64,000 bases of DNA, taken from assembly GCA_002245855.1 (NCBI GenBank), contig NOUX01000007.1, positions 1 to 64,000 of the forward strand, written 5' to 3'. The translations under genes and the position numbers were made by a program. Positions 1 to 9,221 of this stretch are shown here, in pieces. The DNA comes from Sphingobacterium cellulitidis. GTDB taxonomy: Bacteria > Bacteroidota > Bacteroidia > Sphingobacteriales > Sphingobacteriaceae. Each line of letters begins with the position of its first letter. The stretch's first letter is position 1. Below the pieces are notes generated by a model. It did no database searches. It was given only the letters and a program-made list of their open reading frames with translations, and was not told the DNA's origin.

Positions 1-50
1 ATCTTTGTTCAGCTATCGTACTCTCGTACGAGTCGCTGCGCTACATGATC

Positions 51-63
51 ATTTAAAGAACTT
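51..63 (-). promoter_or_regulatory. boxA-like antitermination element in leader
   Basis: Read on the minus strand this is AAGTTCTTTAAAT, close to the boxA sequences (GTTCTTTGA or GCTCTTTAA types) found between rRNA promoters and 16S genes. It lies about 130 bases downstream of the nearer promoter, as expected for an rRNA leader. Confidence 0.4.
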
Positions 64-188
64 TATCGCCTGGGCATCTCGCTTCGGCTTTTTTATGTTG
101 TGGATCCCTCATCGCTGAAGGCTACAATCTGTCATTTTCTTGTCGCTCCGAGCATCGCGCTCGTTGCTGTTTCCCTCGGTTGGGACTG

Positions 189-218
189 CAAAGGTAGAAA
201 CCTTTTTTGATTCCGCAA
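189..218 (-). promoter_or_regulatory. Leftward promoter, probable rRNA operon P2
   Basis: On the minus strand a TTG (-33) is followed after 19 bases by TACCTTTG (-7), a textbook Bacteroidota housekeeping promoter. It points off the left edge. The downstream leader is more GC-rich than its surroundings and carries a boxA-like element, so an rRNA operon is the likely target. The 16S gene itself is not in the window, so this is inference. Confidence 0.6.
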
Positions 219-349
219 AATTTATTTTAAAATAATTTTGAGGCGCTTTTTTCAAAAGATACGGAGCATCCGGGTTTGACCCCTTTTTCGCCGTGTTCCA
301 TTCCCTGTTGTCAGTGGCCTTTCAGCCGTCCCTCCCTTGCGGAGTGGTG

Positions 350-381
350 CAAAGATAGGGACAAAACATCCATACTTCCAA
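350..381 (-). promoter_or_regulatory. Leftward promoter, probable rRNA operon P1
   Basis: A second minus-strand promoter, TTG then 21 bases then TATCTTTG, lies about 160 bases upstream of the first. Tandem promoters facing the same way fit a very strongly expressed stable-RNA transcript. Confidence 0.5.
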
Positions 382-389
382 GACATCCC

Positions 390-810
390 AGCAACATTTT
401 TTGGCAGCAAAGCGTAACTCGCTAGCACATTGCACGATAAATTTTCAGGAAGGTGGCATTTTATTTGACCAGGAGGTATTCCGGGGGCATGAACGGTAGA
501 AAAGGGAGGTCGGGAGCTCTTATAGGTTTGGGATACATTTGGGCCGATTATTAGCGTAGTTTCATTTGCATTTGATTTCCATTGTTATTTATTTACCCCG
601 GCATTATCGGAAATACTTCGGGAGCAGGCCCTACAAAGTTCGATATTCCGGCGCTTCACTAGCGCAGATCCCCCGCAGGTCCGCCGGACCTCGGCCGAAT
701 TTTTTCGAACAAGGTCAGGAAAAGATCCGAAGAAGGTCCGACCAACGTGCGGTAGAGGTCCTGATTTGTCCAAAAAATGGACAGAATTATTGCCGTATGT
801 CTTATCCCAT
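390..810. other. Non-coding, relatively GC-rich stretch
   Basis: No convincing gene lies here. Reading frames through it run across the neighbouring terminator into the opposite-strand gene and resemble no family I know. It holds a 7-bp inverted repeat (AGGTCCG and CGGACCT around one base, 677-691) and scattered GGTCC motifs. Its base composition differs from the AT-rich genes to the right, which could reflect an rRNA-operon flank or a decayed element. Confidence 0.4.
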
Positions 811-811
811 T

Positions 812-843
812 AAAAAAGCCATCTTGAAATATTCAAGATGGCT
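812..843 (-). terminator. Terminator of the sphingolipid cluster
   Basis: A 12-bp perfect stem (AGCCATCTTGAA and its complement) with a 3-base loop is followed on the minus strand by six T. It sits just downstream of the gtrA stop codon and ends the leftward cluster. Confidence 0.85.
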
Positions 844-864
844 TATATGTTTTTGTTTTGTGAG

Positions 865-1251
865 TTATTTTCTGAATACCCAGAAACGTTGCAGGGTATA
901 ATTGAATCCTAAGGAAACTATGATTTCAACGATAGCCTTGGAAATAAGAAAATGTACATGCCAGATATCAACAAGAAGATGTATGCCTAATGACTTTAGG
1001 GTAATACTTCCAATAACTACCAAAATAAATTTCCATAATTGGCTACCTAAGGAAGTTTCGGTATTATCGAAAGACCAATAGCGGTTGATCGTAAAGTTAA
1101 CTATGGCACCCAAGCTTCCGCTGATAACATTGGAGAAAGGCGCTGTAAATTTTAAGACGGTATAACAAAAGGTATAAATCCCAAAATCAGAAAGTCCGCC
1201 AATAAATGCGGACAACTGAGCTTTAAGAAATACCTTTAACCGTTCAGACAT
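865..1251 (-). CDS. GtrA family membrane protein
   Basis: The 128-residue protein has four hydrophobic segments and the GtrA-family features: an N-terminal FIGGLSDFG-like helix, a VNFTINRYWSF motif near residue 56 and a closing NYTLQRFWVF motif. GtrA proteins are small polytopic proteins proposed to flip or help transfer polyprenyl-linked sugars. Family members are also accessory to other glycolipid enzymes, and their mechanism is poorly known. It starts 3 bases after the CDP-alcohol phosphotransferase stop, so the two are almost certainly co-translated. It is the last gene of the spt cluster, which suggests a role in handling the sphingolipid or its head-group donor across the inner membrane. 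That role is inference from position. Confidence 0.85.
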   Translation of the reverse strand: MSERLKVFLKAQLSAFIGGLSDFGIYTFCYTVLKFTAPFSNVISGSLGAIVNFTINRYWSFDNTETSLGSQLWKFILVVIGSITLKSLGIHLLVDIWHVHFLISKAIVEIIVSLGFNYTLQRFWVFRK

Positions 1252-1254
1252 GCT

Positions 1255-1953
1255 TTATGAATTAACTTCCGTTTCTTTCAGTTTATTTGCTTTTTCCTCA
1301 AGGTCTTTCGCATCCCCCATGTCCAGTAATTTCTTGGTATCTCCAATATTGATGAAGAACAAGATAATACAGATCAATAAAACCGAATAGTTAATCGATC
1401 CTGGAATAATGACTTCCAGAACAAGCACCAAACTAATGATTACGCGAATCTCAGTGGGTCCTAATAGACCTGCATCGATGGTATATTTATCGGTAATACG
1501 ATATCTCAATTGGGAAATGATCATTGCCCATCCGTATAGGGACACCAAGGTAAAGCCTAGGTATTTAAAATCTCCTGTTGCATATAGTACATATCCCAGA
1601 CCAATCATGACGGTGGAAACCCAGTCCATCACAATATCCAGGGCAAAGCCATACCATTTCCGGGATTTATTCCGATAGAATGCAATTCTACCATCCAATG
1701 AATCACCGAACCATTGCACAAAGAAGCCTACGATTCCCAATAAAAGGAAATAGATATTGACATATTCAGCCAAGAGGAAACTACCAAGGATCATAAAAGA
1801 CCCAAATAGACCGATGGCTGTCAAGCCATCAGAAGAAATCCAGTTAGGGATTTTCGGAACCAGATAGGAAATCAACCTTTGTTCCGGATTACTTAAAATA
1901 TTTGTACGCTTTCTATCTTGAAAAAGCTTTTTATTAATTTTTTGTTCACTCAT
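1255..1953 (-). CDS. CDP-alcohol phosphatidyltransferase family protein
   Basis: This 232-residue polytopic membrane protein carries the family signature at residues 84-110. The order is D84, D87-G88, A91, G102, D106 and D110, the aspartates that bind two metal ions and the CDP-alcohol. The Arg that normally follows the Ala is Phe92 here, a departure from the consensus; Arg89 and Arg94 lie close by. The family transfers a phospho-alcohol from a CDP-linked donor to an alcohol acceptor. Beside spt the acceptor could be ceramide, giving a phosphosphingolipid such as ceramide phosphoethanolamine or phosphoinositol. Drosophila ceramide phosphoethanolamine synthase belongs to this superfamily. A glycerophospholipid synthase role is the alternative. 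Substrate is not determinable from sequence alone. Confidence 0.85.
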   Translation of the reverse strand: MSEQKINKKLFQDRKRTNILSNPEQRLISYLVPKIPNWISSDGLTAIGLFGSFMILGSFLLAEYVNIYFLLLGIVGFFVQWFGDSLDGRIAFYRNKSRKWYGFALDIVMDWVSTVMIGLGYVLYATGDFKYLGFTLVSLYGWAMIISQLRYRITDKYTIDAGLLGPTEIRVIISLVLVLEVIIPGSINYSVLLICIILFFINIGDTKKLLDMGDAKDLEEKANKLKETEVNS

Positions 1954-1966
1954 TTCAATTGAAAAA

Positions 1967-2965
1967 TTAGAGCCACTTATTTTCTTTATACCAAATCAAA
2001 CTTTCCTTTAGCCCTTTTTCCAACTTGTATTGGGGGTTAAAATCTAAGTTTTGAACTGCATGCGTAATATCACAACCCCAATTTTCTGCGGTTAGCTCTC
2101 TAAGTCTTTCAGGGTAGATGACGGGAGTTTTTGCGGAATTGCGATAAAGTCTTTGTGAGAGTTCGGCAACACTTTTCACAAGACGAAGAGGCACATGCAT
2201 TCTAAATAACTTTTTATGGAGGACTTCTTTAAAAATTTCAGCCATAGCATATCGTGAATACACTTCACCATCGCTGATATTATAGATTTGCAGTCCATCT
2301 TGTTTTATGATACATCCTTTCAATAGCACATCGACTAGGTCTTTGACATATATAAAACTCAATTTTTGCGGATTTTTCCCGATATAGGGATCCAATCCTT
2401 TATTCATTGTATCGAAGAGGATAAAGATATCTTTTTCGCGGGGACCATATACGGCAGTTGGCCGGAATATGGAAATTGGCGAATCAGCATATTTATCCTG
2501 AATCATTAATTCTGAAGCTTCCTTACTCCTACCATACACCGTCAGCGGGTTATAAGGAGTTTCTTCGGTGATCAGCTGATTGCTCGTATAGGGAATAGGA
2601 CCGACAGCAGCCAAGCTACTGACATAGGTTATTCTTTCCAGGGGCATGATGTCAGCTGTTGCGGCATCCAGAATTGCATCTGTATAACCGACATTGACAT
2701 CCCGCATCAGCTTTTCATCCTTGGCTTTGGTCATTGCCGCAGCATGGATGATATACTGATATTGTTCTTTCTCAAAAAGGGATTTTAGTTCCTCAGCGTT
2801 CCCGAGGTTGGGATAGACAAACTTACTGATGAAGGGCTTAATATCTTGAATCTGACTCGATTTCCGGACCGCAGCATGCACTTCCAACCCAAGATTATGG
2901 GCAGCCTCAACAAGGTGAGAGCCGACAAATCCACTCGCACCAGTTATGAAAATCTTTTTTTTCAT
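1967..2965 (-). CDS. NAD(P)-dependent epimerase/dehydratase-type SDR, candidate ceramide reductase
   Basis: The 332-residue protein is an extended short-chain dehydrogenase. It has the Rossmann motif GASGFVG at residues 9-15, YVSS near 114-117 and the catalytic pair Tyr144-x3-Lys148. No sugar-nucleotide pathway gene is near. Its start overlaps the GNAT gene stop by four bases (ATGA), so it is translationally coupled inside the spt cluster. Caulobacter CerR, an epimerase-family enzyme encoded near spt, reduces the keto group of the sphingoid base or ceramide. This gene is a good positional and family candidate for the same step. A sterol- or sugar-acting SDR cannot be excluded from sequence. 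Confidence 0.8.
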   Translation of the reverse strand: MKKKIFITGASGFVGSHLVEAAHNLGLEVHAAVRKSSQIQDIKPFISKFVYPNLGNAEELKSLFEKEQYQYIIHAAAMTKAKDEKLMRDVNVGYTDAILDAATADIMPLERITYVSSLAAVGPIPYTSNQLITEETPYNPLTVYGRSKEASELMIQDKYADSPISIFRPTAVYGPREKDIFILFDTMNKGLDPYIGKNPQKLSFIYVKDLVDVLLKGCIIKQDGLQIYNISDGEVYSRYAMAEIFKEVLHKKLFRMHVPLRLVKSVAELSQRLYRNSAKTPVIYPERLRELTAENWGCDITHAVQNLDFNPQYKLEKGLKESLIWYKENKWL

Positions 2966-4083
2966 ACCGCTTTTTCAAAAAGACGATACCGCTTATAGAA
3001 ATCGGCATTGATTTGTTCGATAGCGTGATTCATCAAATAGTTGTGATCTAACATCCATGAGCATTCTGCTTCGACAATACCTGAAGGAATTGCATTTTTG
3101 ATAATCCGACCATATAAGCAAGCTTCAATTCCTAATTTTCTATAATTATCCAGAACACCAAGCATCAGAACCCGAATGGTTTTGATTTTTTTCTTTCCGA
3201 ATAGGAGTTTGAAAATTCCGGTTGGCAGAAGTCTACCACGCTTAATTTTGATTTGGATTTCATTAATATTTGGAATACCTAGGGCAAAACCAACGAGTTC
3301 GTTATCCTTTTCAGCAACTAAGCAGTATCTAGGATCGACAATCATCTTCAAGTCCTTGGCAGTATGCATGAATTCATCATCCGTCATTGGAACAAAGCCG
3401 AGGTTTTTATCCCAAGCTTTATTATAGACTTTCTTAATCTTTTCCGCTTCATTGGCAAAATCCTTCATATTGATTTCCCGAAGACGGATTCCAGAACGTT
3501 CCAGTCTAGCTTCCAATTTATCCAACAACAATACGGAGCGTTTGTTGGAGTTTTCTTTGTTCACCAAGTAAGCCCTAAGGTCTACTTTTTTAGCAAAACC
3601 AGCATTAACGATTAAATCTTGATAATACGGGTAGTTATAAGGCATCATTGCCATTGGGGGTCTATCAAAGCCTTCCACCAATAAGCCAACGCTATCATTG
3701 GTGGATAAGTTGATTGGACCAACAATATTGTTTGCACCCTTATTTTTCACCCATGCTTCAGCTTCCTGAAACAATTTATTAGCCACCTCTTGGTCATTAA
3801 TACAGTCAAAGAAGCCAAATTGACCTTCATTGACATTATTGAACTTATTGTGGTTTGTATTATAAATTGCGGCGATTCTTCCGACAATCTTCTCATCTTG
3901 ATAAGCCAAGAATAATTGCACGGTTGAATGTTTATAGAACGGGTGTTTAGCGGGATTCAACATATCATCCTGAGCAACAAAAAGTTCTGGAACATAATTT
4001 GGGTCTCCTTCATAAAGGTCATGAGGAAAATCAATAAATTTTGCTCTTAGTTTTTTGCTATCAACAGGAACTATAGTAATCAC
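2962..4083 (-). CDS. GNAT-fold acyltransferase, candidate bacterial ceramide synthase
   Basis: The 373-residue protein has a GNAT-like core: an N-terminal half with a LAYQDEKIVGRIAAI strand-turn-strand near residues 80-95, and a second acyltransferase-like half with LVGFALGIPNIN near 262-275 and an RVLMLGVLDNYRKLGIE region near 303-320. Such proteins are usually left as hypothetical. The bacterial ceramide synthase bCerS of Caulobacter is a GNAT-superfamily protein encoded near spt, and this gene sits 12 bases downstream of spt with the SDR coupled after it. I therefore propose that it N-acylates the sphingoid base. Family membership is well supported; the ceramide synthase role is inference. 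Confidence 0.75.
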   Translation of the reverse strand: MITIVPVDSKKLRAKFIDFPHDLYEGDPNYVPELFVAQDDMLNPAKHPFYKHSTVQLFLAYQDEKIVGRIAAIYNTNHNKFNNVNEGQFGFFDCINDQEVANKLFQEAEAWVKNKGANNIVGPINLSTNDSVGLLVEGFDRPPMAMMPYNYPYYQDLIVNAGFAKKVDLRAYLVNKENSNKRSVLLLDKLEARLERSGIRLREINMKDFANEAEKIKKVYNKAWDKNLGFVPMTDDEFMHTAKDLKMIVDPRYCLVAEKDNELVGFALGIPNINEIQIKIKRGRLLPTGIFKLLFGKKKIKTIRVLMLGVLDNYRKLGIEACLYGRIIKNAIPSGIVEAECSWMLDHNYLMNHAIEQINADFYKRYRLFEKAV

Positions 4084-4095
4084 TTTGATCTAATT

Positions 4096-5310
<1,215 letters not shown>

Positions 5311-5376
5311 TCAGGTATCTATTTTCTCAATAATATTTACTTTTTGAACTTTTAACAAAAATCGTCAAAAATCCCA

Positions 5377-5458
5377 CAAAGGTACTAAACTAGTTTTATT
5401 AACATAAAATAAATCATGTTTATATTACCTTTCTTTACAAAAAATCGACGCAAACATA
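5377..5458 (-). promoter_or_regulatory. Candidate spt promoter region
   Basis: Two minus-strand -7 boxes are present, TACCTTTG at 5377-5384 and TATGTTTG at 5451-5458. Neither has a TTG at the ideal 18-21 base distance. The 298-base gap between spt and smpB is very AT-rich and otherwise holds only the smpB promoter. Confidence 0.45.
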
Positions 5459-5555
5459 CAAAACTTAAACCTCAAATCATGTTTCATTTGACATATAAAT
5501 ATCATAAAATTAAATTAATATTAAGAGAATGTTTACAGTATATTACTTGGAAATT

Positions 5556-5584
5556 TTGCAAAAATTCATAAATTCTTACATTTG
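5556..5584 (+). promoter_or_regulatory. smpB promoter
   Basis: TTG at 5556-5558, 18 bases, then TACATTTG at 5577-5584 match the Bacteroidota -33/-7 consensus, 21 bases before the smpB start codon. Confidence 0.7.
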
Positions 5585-5605
5585 TGCTCAATATAATTAA
5601 TAAAA

Positions 5606-6061
5606 ATGGCAATTTCATCAACGGTAAATATTAAAAACAAGCGTGCATCCTTTGAGTATCACCTACTTGACACGTATGTTGCGGGTTTAGCATTACTAGG
5701 TACCGAGATCAAATCCATACGCGAAGGGAAGGCAAATATCAACGATAGTTTCTGTGCTTTTTTTGAAGATGGGCTTTATATCCGCAATATGCATATTGCT
5801 GAATACTCCTTTGGTTCCTTTTATAATCATGAATCCAAACGTGACAGGAAGTTATTATTGACAAAAAAGGAATTAAAAAAATTGCGTGAGAAGGGGGAAG
5901 AAAAGGGATTTACGATAGTTCCACTTCGAATTTTTATTAATGAAAGAGGTTTTGCAAAAGTAGAGATAGCCTTGGCACAAGGTAAGAAGGACTTTGACAA
6001 ACGTGAAACCATCAAGGAACGAGAAAGCAAACGGGAATTGGATCGTGCTATGAAACGATAA
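5606..6061 (+). CDS. smpB: SsrA-binding protein SmpB
   Basis: SmpB binds tmRNA and brings it to stalled ribosomes for trans-translation. The 151-residue length is normal. Conserved features are the N-terminal [20 protein letters not shown], the [18 protein letters not shown] segment of the OB fold, and the basic C-terminal tail ([14 protein letters not shown]) that enters the mRNA channel. It has its own promoter. Its last 14 bases overlap the end of the convergent AraC-family gene. Confidence 0.97.
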   Translation: MAISSTVNIKNKRASFEYHLLDTYVAGLALLGTEIKSIREGKANINDSFCAFFEDGLYIRNMHIAEYSFGSFYNHESKRDRKLLLTKKELKKLREKGEEKGFTIVPLRIFINERGFAKVEIALAQGKKDFDKRETIKERESKRELDRAMKR

Positions 6062-6971
6062 TTCCGGGCTTTCGTTGATAATTGGTTGGGGTCATATGTT
6101 CTCTAGCCTTGAAGAGACGGCTGAAATAATTGACATCTGAGAATCCACAAGCGTAACAAACTTCTTTAATCGACATTTGTGCACTCAGCATTTCCTTGGC
6201 CTTCCGTAGTCTTTCCAGTATCACCAATTCCATTGGGGTTATTCCAAACTCTTCTTTAAAAAGCCTGAATAAACTGGCTTTACTCATATTCGCTTTTCGA
6301 CTCAGATCATCAACCGACAATTTTTCACTTAGGTTTTCCCGGATGTATTTTCGGAGGCTGGAGATGGCATCATTTCCTTGAGGGGAAGGTTCAATAAATT
6401 CATCAAATTGTTGTTGTTGAATTATCCGAACCAACAGCTCTTTGAACAACATATCAGCAAGAACATCCTTCAAAGGGTTATCACTTATCATATTGCTAAA
6501 CAGCTTATTGGTCAAGCTCGCAAGTTCATCGGTATTCACCAGATGAAATCTATTCCAAGAAAAATTCCACGACAATTTATTATCCATTTTAGGATAAGTA
6601 GCATTGAGAAAATCGATGGTTTCTTCGATTTTTTCGGCCGATATCAACAGGGCCGTGCATTGGGTTGGGTCTTGAATCTGCGCTTCTGGGAAATCTATTT
6701 TCATAGGTCTATGCGCTGGTAAAACCAGGGTTTCACCCGGCAGATAATCAAAAGCTGGAATGTTATCTAGGTGCATAACTTTTTTCCCTTTTAACATATT
6801 AATGATTACCATATCATTAAATTTTAAGGGCACCAACTGGCTAGGTTGGTAAGTTTCATAGACATTTAGTTCAAAATTATTTAATGTGAACGCTCTTCTA
6901 TTTTCAACCAAGGTACTCAATTCCCGCTCCGACGAATAAGGAAGCTCATGGACTAAATTATTCTTTCCCAT
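6048..6971 (-). CDS. AraC family transcriptional regulator
   Basis: The 307-residue regulator has an N-terminal cupin-like sensing/dimerisation half and a C-terminal double helix-turn-helix (about residues 205-300). The latter holds the [20 protein letters not shown] helices and the signature [18 protein letters not shown]. It is transcribed divergently from the aldehyde dehydrogenase operon across a 176-base region that carries AraC-style repeats. It probably controls that operon in response to an aldehyde, alcohol or related signal; the inducer is not visible. A -33/-7 promoter and a hairpin-like repeat lie just upstream, which would allow autoregulation. Confidence 0.9.
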   Translation of the reverse strand: MGKNNLVHELPYSSERELSTLVENRRAFTLNNFELNVYETYQPSQLVPLKFNDMVIINMLKGKKVMHLDNIPAFDYLPGETLVLPAHRPMKIDFPEAQIQDPTQCTALLISAEKIEETIDFLNATYPKMDNKLSWNFSWNRFHLVNTDELASLTNKLFSNMISDNPLKDVLADMLFKELLVRIIQQQQFDEFIEPSPQGNDAISSLRKYIRENLSEKLSVDDLSRKANMSKASLFRLFKEEFGITPMELVILERLRKAKEMLSAQMSIKEVCYACGFSDVNYFSRLFKAREHMTPTNYQRKPGIIVS

Positions 6972-6988
6972 ACGATAAAAATTTATAA

Positions 6989-7030
6989 TTGGTTGTTAAC
7001 CAAAAATAAAAAAAAGTAAATAAAATCAAA
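6989..7030 (-). promoter_or_regulatory. araC-type gene promoter with overlapping inverted repeat
   Basis: On the minus strand TTG at 7027-7029, 18 bases, then TATTTTTG at 7001-7008 form a good promoter. An inverted repeat TTGGTT-GTT-AACCAA (6989-7003) overlaps the -7 box, a position suited to repression. Confidence 0.55.
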
Positions 7031-7050
7031 ACATTAGGTCTTTGAAATTA

Positions 7051-7080
7051 TTATGCTATCAAAAGATAGAATAATGCTAT
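7051..7080 (+). promoter_or_regulatory. Candidate AraC-family operator (21-bp direct repeat)
   Basis: TTATGCTAT (7051-7059) and TAATGCTAT (7072-7080) repeat with a 21-base period, two helical turns, typical of AraC-family half-sites. Between them CTATC-AAAA-GATAG forms an inverted repeat. They sit just upstream of the aldehyde dehydrogenase -7 box. Confidence 0.5.
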
Positions 7081-7100
7081 ATAAAAAATTTGCCTCTTGG

Positions 7101-7108
7101 TAAATTTG
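7101..7108 (+). promoter_or_regulatory. Aldehyde dehydrogenase -7 box
   Basis: TAAATTTG lies 39 bases before the start codon. No TTG is found at -33, as expected for a promoter that needs an activator such as the divergent AraC protein. Confidence 0.5.
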
Positions 7109-7147
7109 AGAAAGAGTCCAAATATAAACTAAGAAAAACATAATACT

Positions 7148-8650
7148 ATGAGCGAATTAAAAAGACCGGCGTTCAAAGATCGCTATGATAATTACATCAA
7201 TGGAACTTTTGTTCCACCTACCCAAGGCAAGTATTTTGACAATATTTCACCGATCGATGGCAAGCCATTTACACAAGTGGCCCATTCGACCAAAGAAGAT
7301 ATAGATAAGGCTGTAGAAGCAGCAAGCAAAGCATTCGAAACATGGAGCAAGACCTCATCGACCGAACGAAGTAATATCTTATTCAAAATTGCGGACCGTA
7401 TCGAACAACATTTGGAGCAGGTTGCAATTGTGGAAACGATAGATAATGGTAAAGCCGTTAGAGAAACACTCAATGCAGATATTCCATTGGCTATAGACCA
7501 TTTCAGATATTTTGGAGGGGTAATTCGTGCGGAGGAAGGTTCATTATCTGAATTGGACAGCAATACGGTTTCCTTGATTGTCAATGAACCAATAGGAGTA
7601 GTTGCACAAATAATTCCTTGGAATTTCCCAATTTTAATGGCCGTTTGGAAATTGGCACCAGCATTGGCTGCAGGCTGTACTGTTGTATTGAAACCAGCAG
7701 AAAGCACACCAACTTCCATGATGGTTTTAATGGAAATCATTGGAGATTTACTTCCTCCGGGAGTAATCAATGTAGTTAATGGATTTGGATCAGAGTTAGG
7801 TCGTCATTTAGTGACCCATCCAAAGGTTGCCAAAGCTGCCTTTACAGGTTCTACCGCGACTGGCCGTATGGTTATGCAATATGCAACGGAGAATATTATT
7901 CCAGTAACATTAGAACTGGGTGGTAAATCACCGAACATTTTCTTCGAATCCGTTATGGCAGAAGACGATTCATTTTTGGACAAAGCCATTGAAGGTGCAG
8001 TCTTATTTGCATTGAATCAAGGTGAAATTTGTACCTGTCCATCTCGATTATTAATTCAAGAATCTATTTACGACAAGTTTATTGAAAGAGTTGTCGAAAG
8101 AGTAAACCAAATCAAAGTCGGTAATCCATTGGATCCAACTGTGATGATGGGGGCCCAAGCGTCCAAGATCCAGAAGGACAAAATCATGTCTTATATCAAA
8201 TTGGGTAAGGAAGAAGGTGCCGAAGTATTAACTGGTGGCGATGAGAATAATTTAGGTGGAGATATTGACAATGGTTATTATATCAAGCCTACCCTATTCA
8301 AAGGAAACAACAAGATGCGTATTTTCCAGGAAGAGATTTTTGGACCAGTCTTAGCCGTAACGACTTTCAAAGATGTGGATGAGGCTATTGCCATTGCAAA
8401 TGATACGATTTACGGATTAGGAGCTGGAGTTTGGACACGGGATGCCCATGAGTTATACATGGTGCCTAGAGCCATTCAAGCAGGCCGAGTTTGGGTAAAT
8501 CAGTACCATAGTTATCCTGCGGGAGCTCCATTCGGTGGTTATAAACAATCGGGTATCGGTCGTGAGAACCACAAAATGATGTTAGCCTATTACCGCCAAG
8601 CGAAAAACATGCTTATCTCATACAGCAAAGAAAAGCTTGGTTTTTTCTAA
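7148..8650 (+). CDS. NAD(P)-dependent aldehyde dehydrogenase
   Basis: The 500-residue enzyme oxidises an aldehyde to the acid. Catalytic features are Asn159 (PWNF), Lys182 in LKPAES for coenzyme binding, Glu256 in LELGGKSPN and nucleophile Cys295 in the motif [11 protein letters not shown]. That Cys motif, rather than the usual GQ-x-C, is shared with the AldB/ExaC/acetaldehyde dehydrogenase group. That group is often encoded next to DUF779 proteins, as here. It is the first gene of an operon with the DUF779 gene and perhaps the ene-reductase, divergent from an AraC regulator. Likely substrates are short-chain aldehydes; specificity is inferred. Confidence 0.93.
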   Translation: MSELKRPAFKDRYDNYINGTFVPPTQGKYFDNISPIDGKPFTQVAHSTKEDIDKAVEAASKAFETWSKTSSTERSNILFKIADRIEQHLEQVAIVETIDNGKAVRETLNADIPLAIDHFRYFGGVIRAEEGSLSELDSNTVSLIVNEPIGVVAQIIPWNFPILMAVWKLAPALAAGCTVVLKPAESTPTSMMVLMEIIGDLLPPGVINVVNGFGSELGRHLVTHPKVAKAAFTGSTATGRMVMQYATENIIPVTLELGGKSPNIFFESVMAEDDSFLDKAIEGAVLFALNQGEICTCPSRLLIQESIYDKFIERVVERVNQIKVGNPLDPTVMMGAQASKIQKDKIMSYIKLGKEEGAEVLTGGDENNLGGDIDNGYYIKPTLFKGNNKMRIFQEEIFGPVLAVTTFKDVDEAIAIANDTIYGLGAGVWTRDAHELYMVPRAIQAGRVWVNQYHSYPAGAPFGGYKQSGIGRENHKMMLAYYRQAKNMLISYSKEKLGFF

Positions 8651-8678
8651 TAGATTAGTTAATAGTTAAATGTGTGAT

Positions 8679-8703
8679 AAGGGGTTATGTTCTATAACCC
8701 CTT
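8679..8703 (+). terminator. Hairpin between aldehyde dehydrogenase and DUF779 genes
   Basis: A 10-bp perfect stem (AAGGGGTTAT and ATAACCCCTT) with a 5-base loop lacks a strong T tract. It may be a partial terminator or an mRNA-processing or stabilising hairpin. Its presence argues that translation of the next gene starts after it, at 8724. Confidence 0.6.
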
Positions 8704-8723
8704 TCTTATCAAAAGCTAAAGAT

Positions 8724-9098
8724 ATGATCTCAAGAATTGATGTTACGGACAATGCCAAAGCGGTGATCCAAGAGTTAGTGGAAAAACATGGTCCTTTAAT
8801 GTTTTACCAGGCTGGTGGATGTTGTGAAGGAACACAGCCACAATGTTTTGAAAAGGGCGGGTTTTATCCGCGGATGAATGATGCGATGATTGGATTGGTT
8901 GAAGGGTTTGAATTTTGGGTAGATCGGGATTTATTTGAGTACTGGAAATTCTCTCATTTCACATTAGATGTTTTAGAAGGATTTGGTCCGGGTGGATTTT
9001 CATTAGAGACACCGATGGGGAAAACCTTTAAGATTCATTATCGCTTATTTACGAAAGAAGAGTTGAAGGATTTACCGGAGGTAATCCGTAACGCTTAA
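8724..9098 (+). CDS. DUF779 domain protein
   Basis: The 124-residue protein belongs to DUF779, small proteins often encoded beside AldB-type aldehyde dehydrogenases. The family hallmark GGCCEGTQPQC near residues 29-39 has closely spaced cysteines that may bind metal. I place the start at the ATG before ISRIDVTDNAKAVI. An earlier in-frame ATG at 8670 would put a strong hairpin inside the coding region and add 18 residues not typical of the family. Function is unknown; the genomic link suggests an accessory role in aldehyde oxidation. Confidence 0.85.
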   Translation: MISRIDVTDNAKAVIQELVEKHGPLMFYQAGGCCEGTQPQCFEKGGFYPRMNDAMIGLVEGFEFWVDRDLFEYWKFSHFTLDVLEGFGPGGFSLETPMGKTFKIHYRLFTKEELKDLPEVIRNA

Positions 9099-9221
9099 AT
9101 CCGATTCCTTTCAAATTAATTACCCAGGAATGGCAATTCTTATTGTCATTATGGCCCTATTTTGTGAAATCCTCAGTAAATTTAGTCCAAACGAGTAATT
9201 AGGATTAATAAAAAAAAGTTC

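Noticed and set aside
585..773. Short leftward reading frame in the same stretch
   Set aside because: 62 codons, no family resemblance, and it overlaps the GC-rich inverted repeats; likely chance.
566..901. Rightward reading frame of 111 codons near the left end
   Set aside because: It runs through the terminator hairpin and into the 3' end of gtrA on the other strand, has low-complexity Arg-rich content and no family resemblance.
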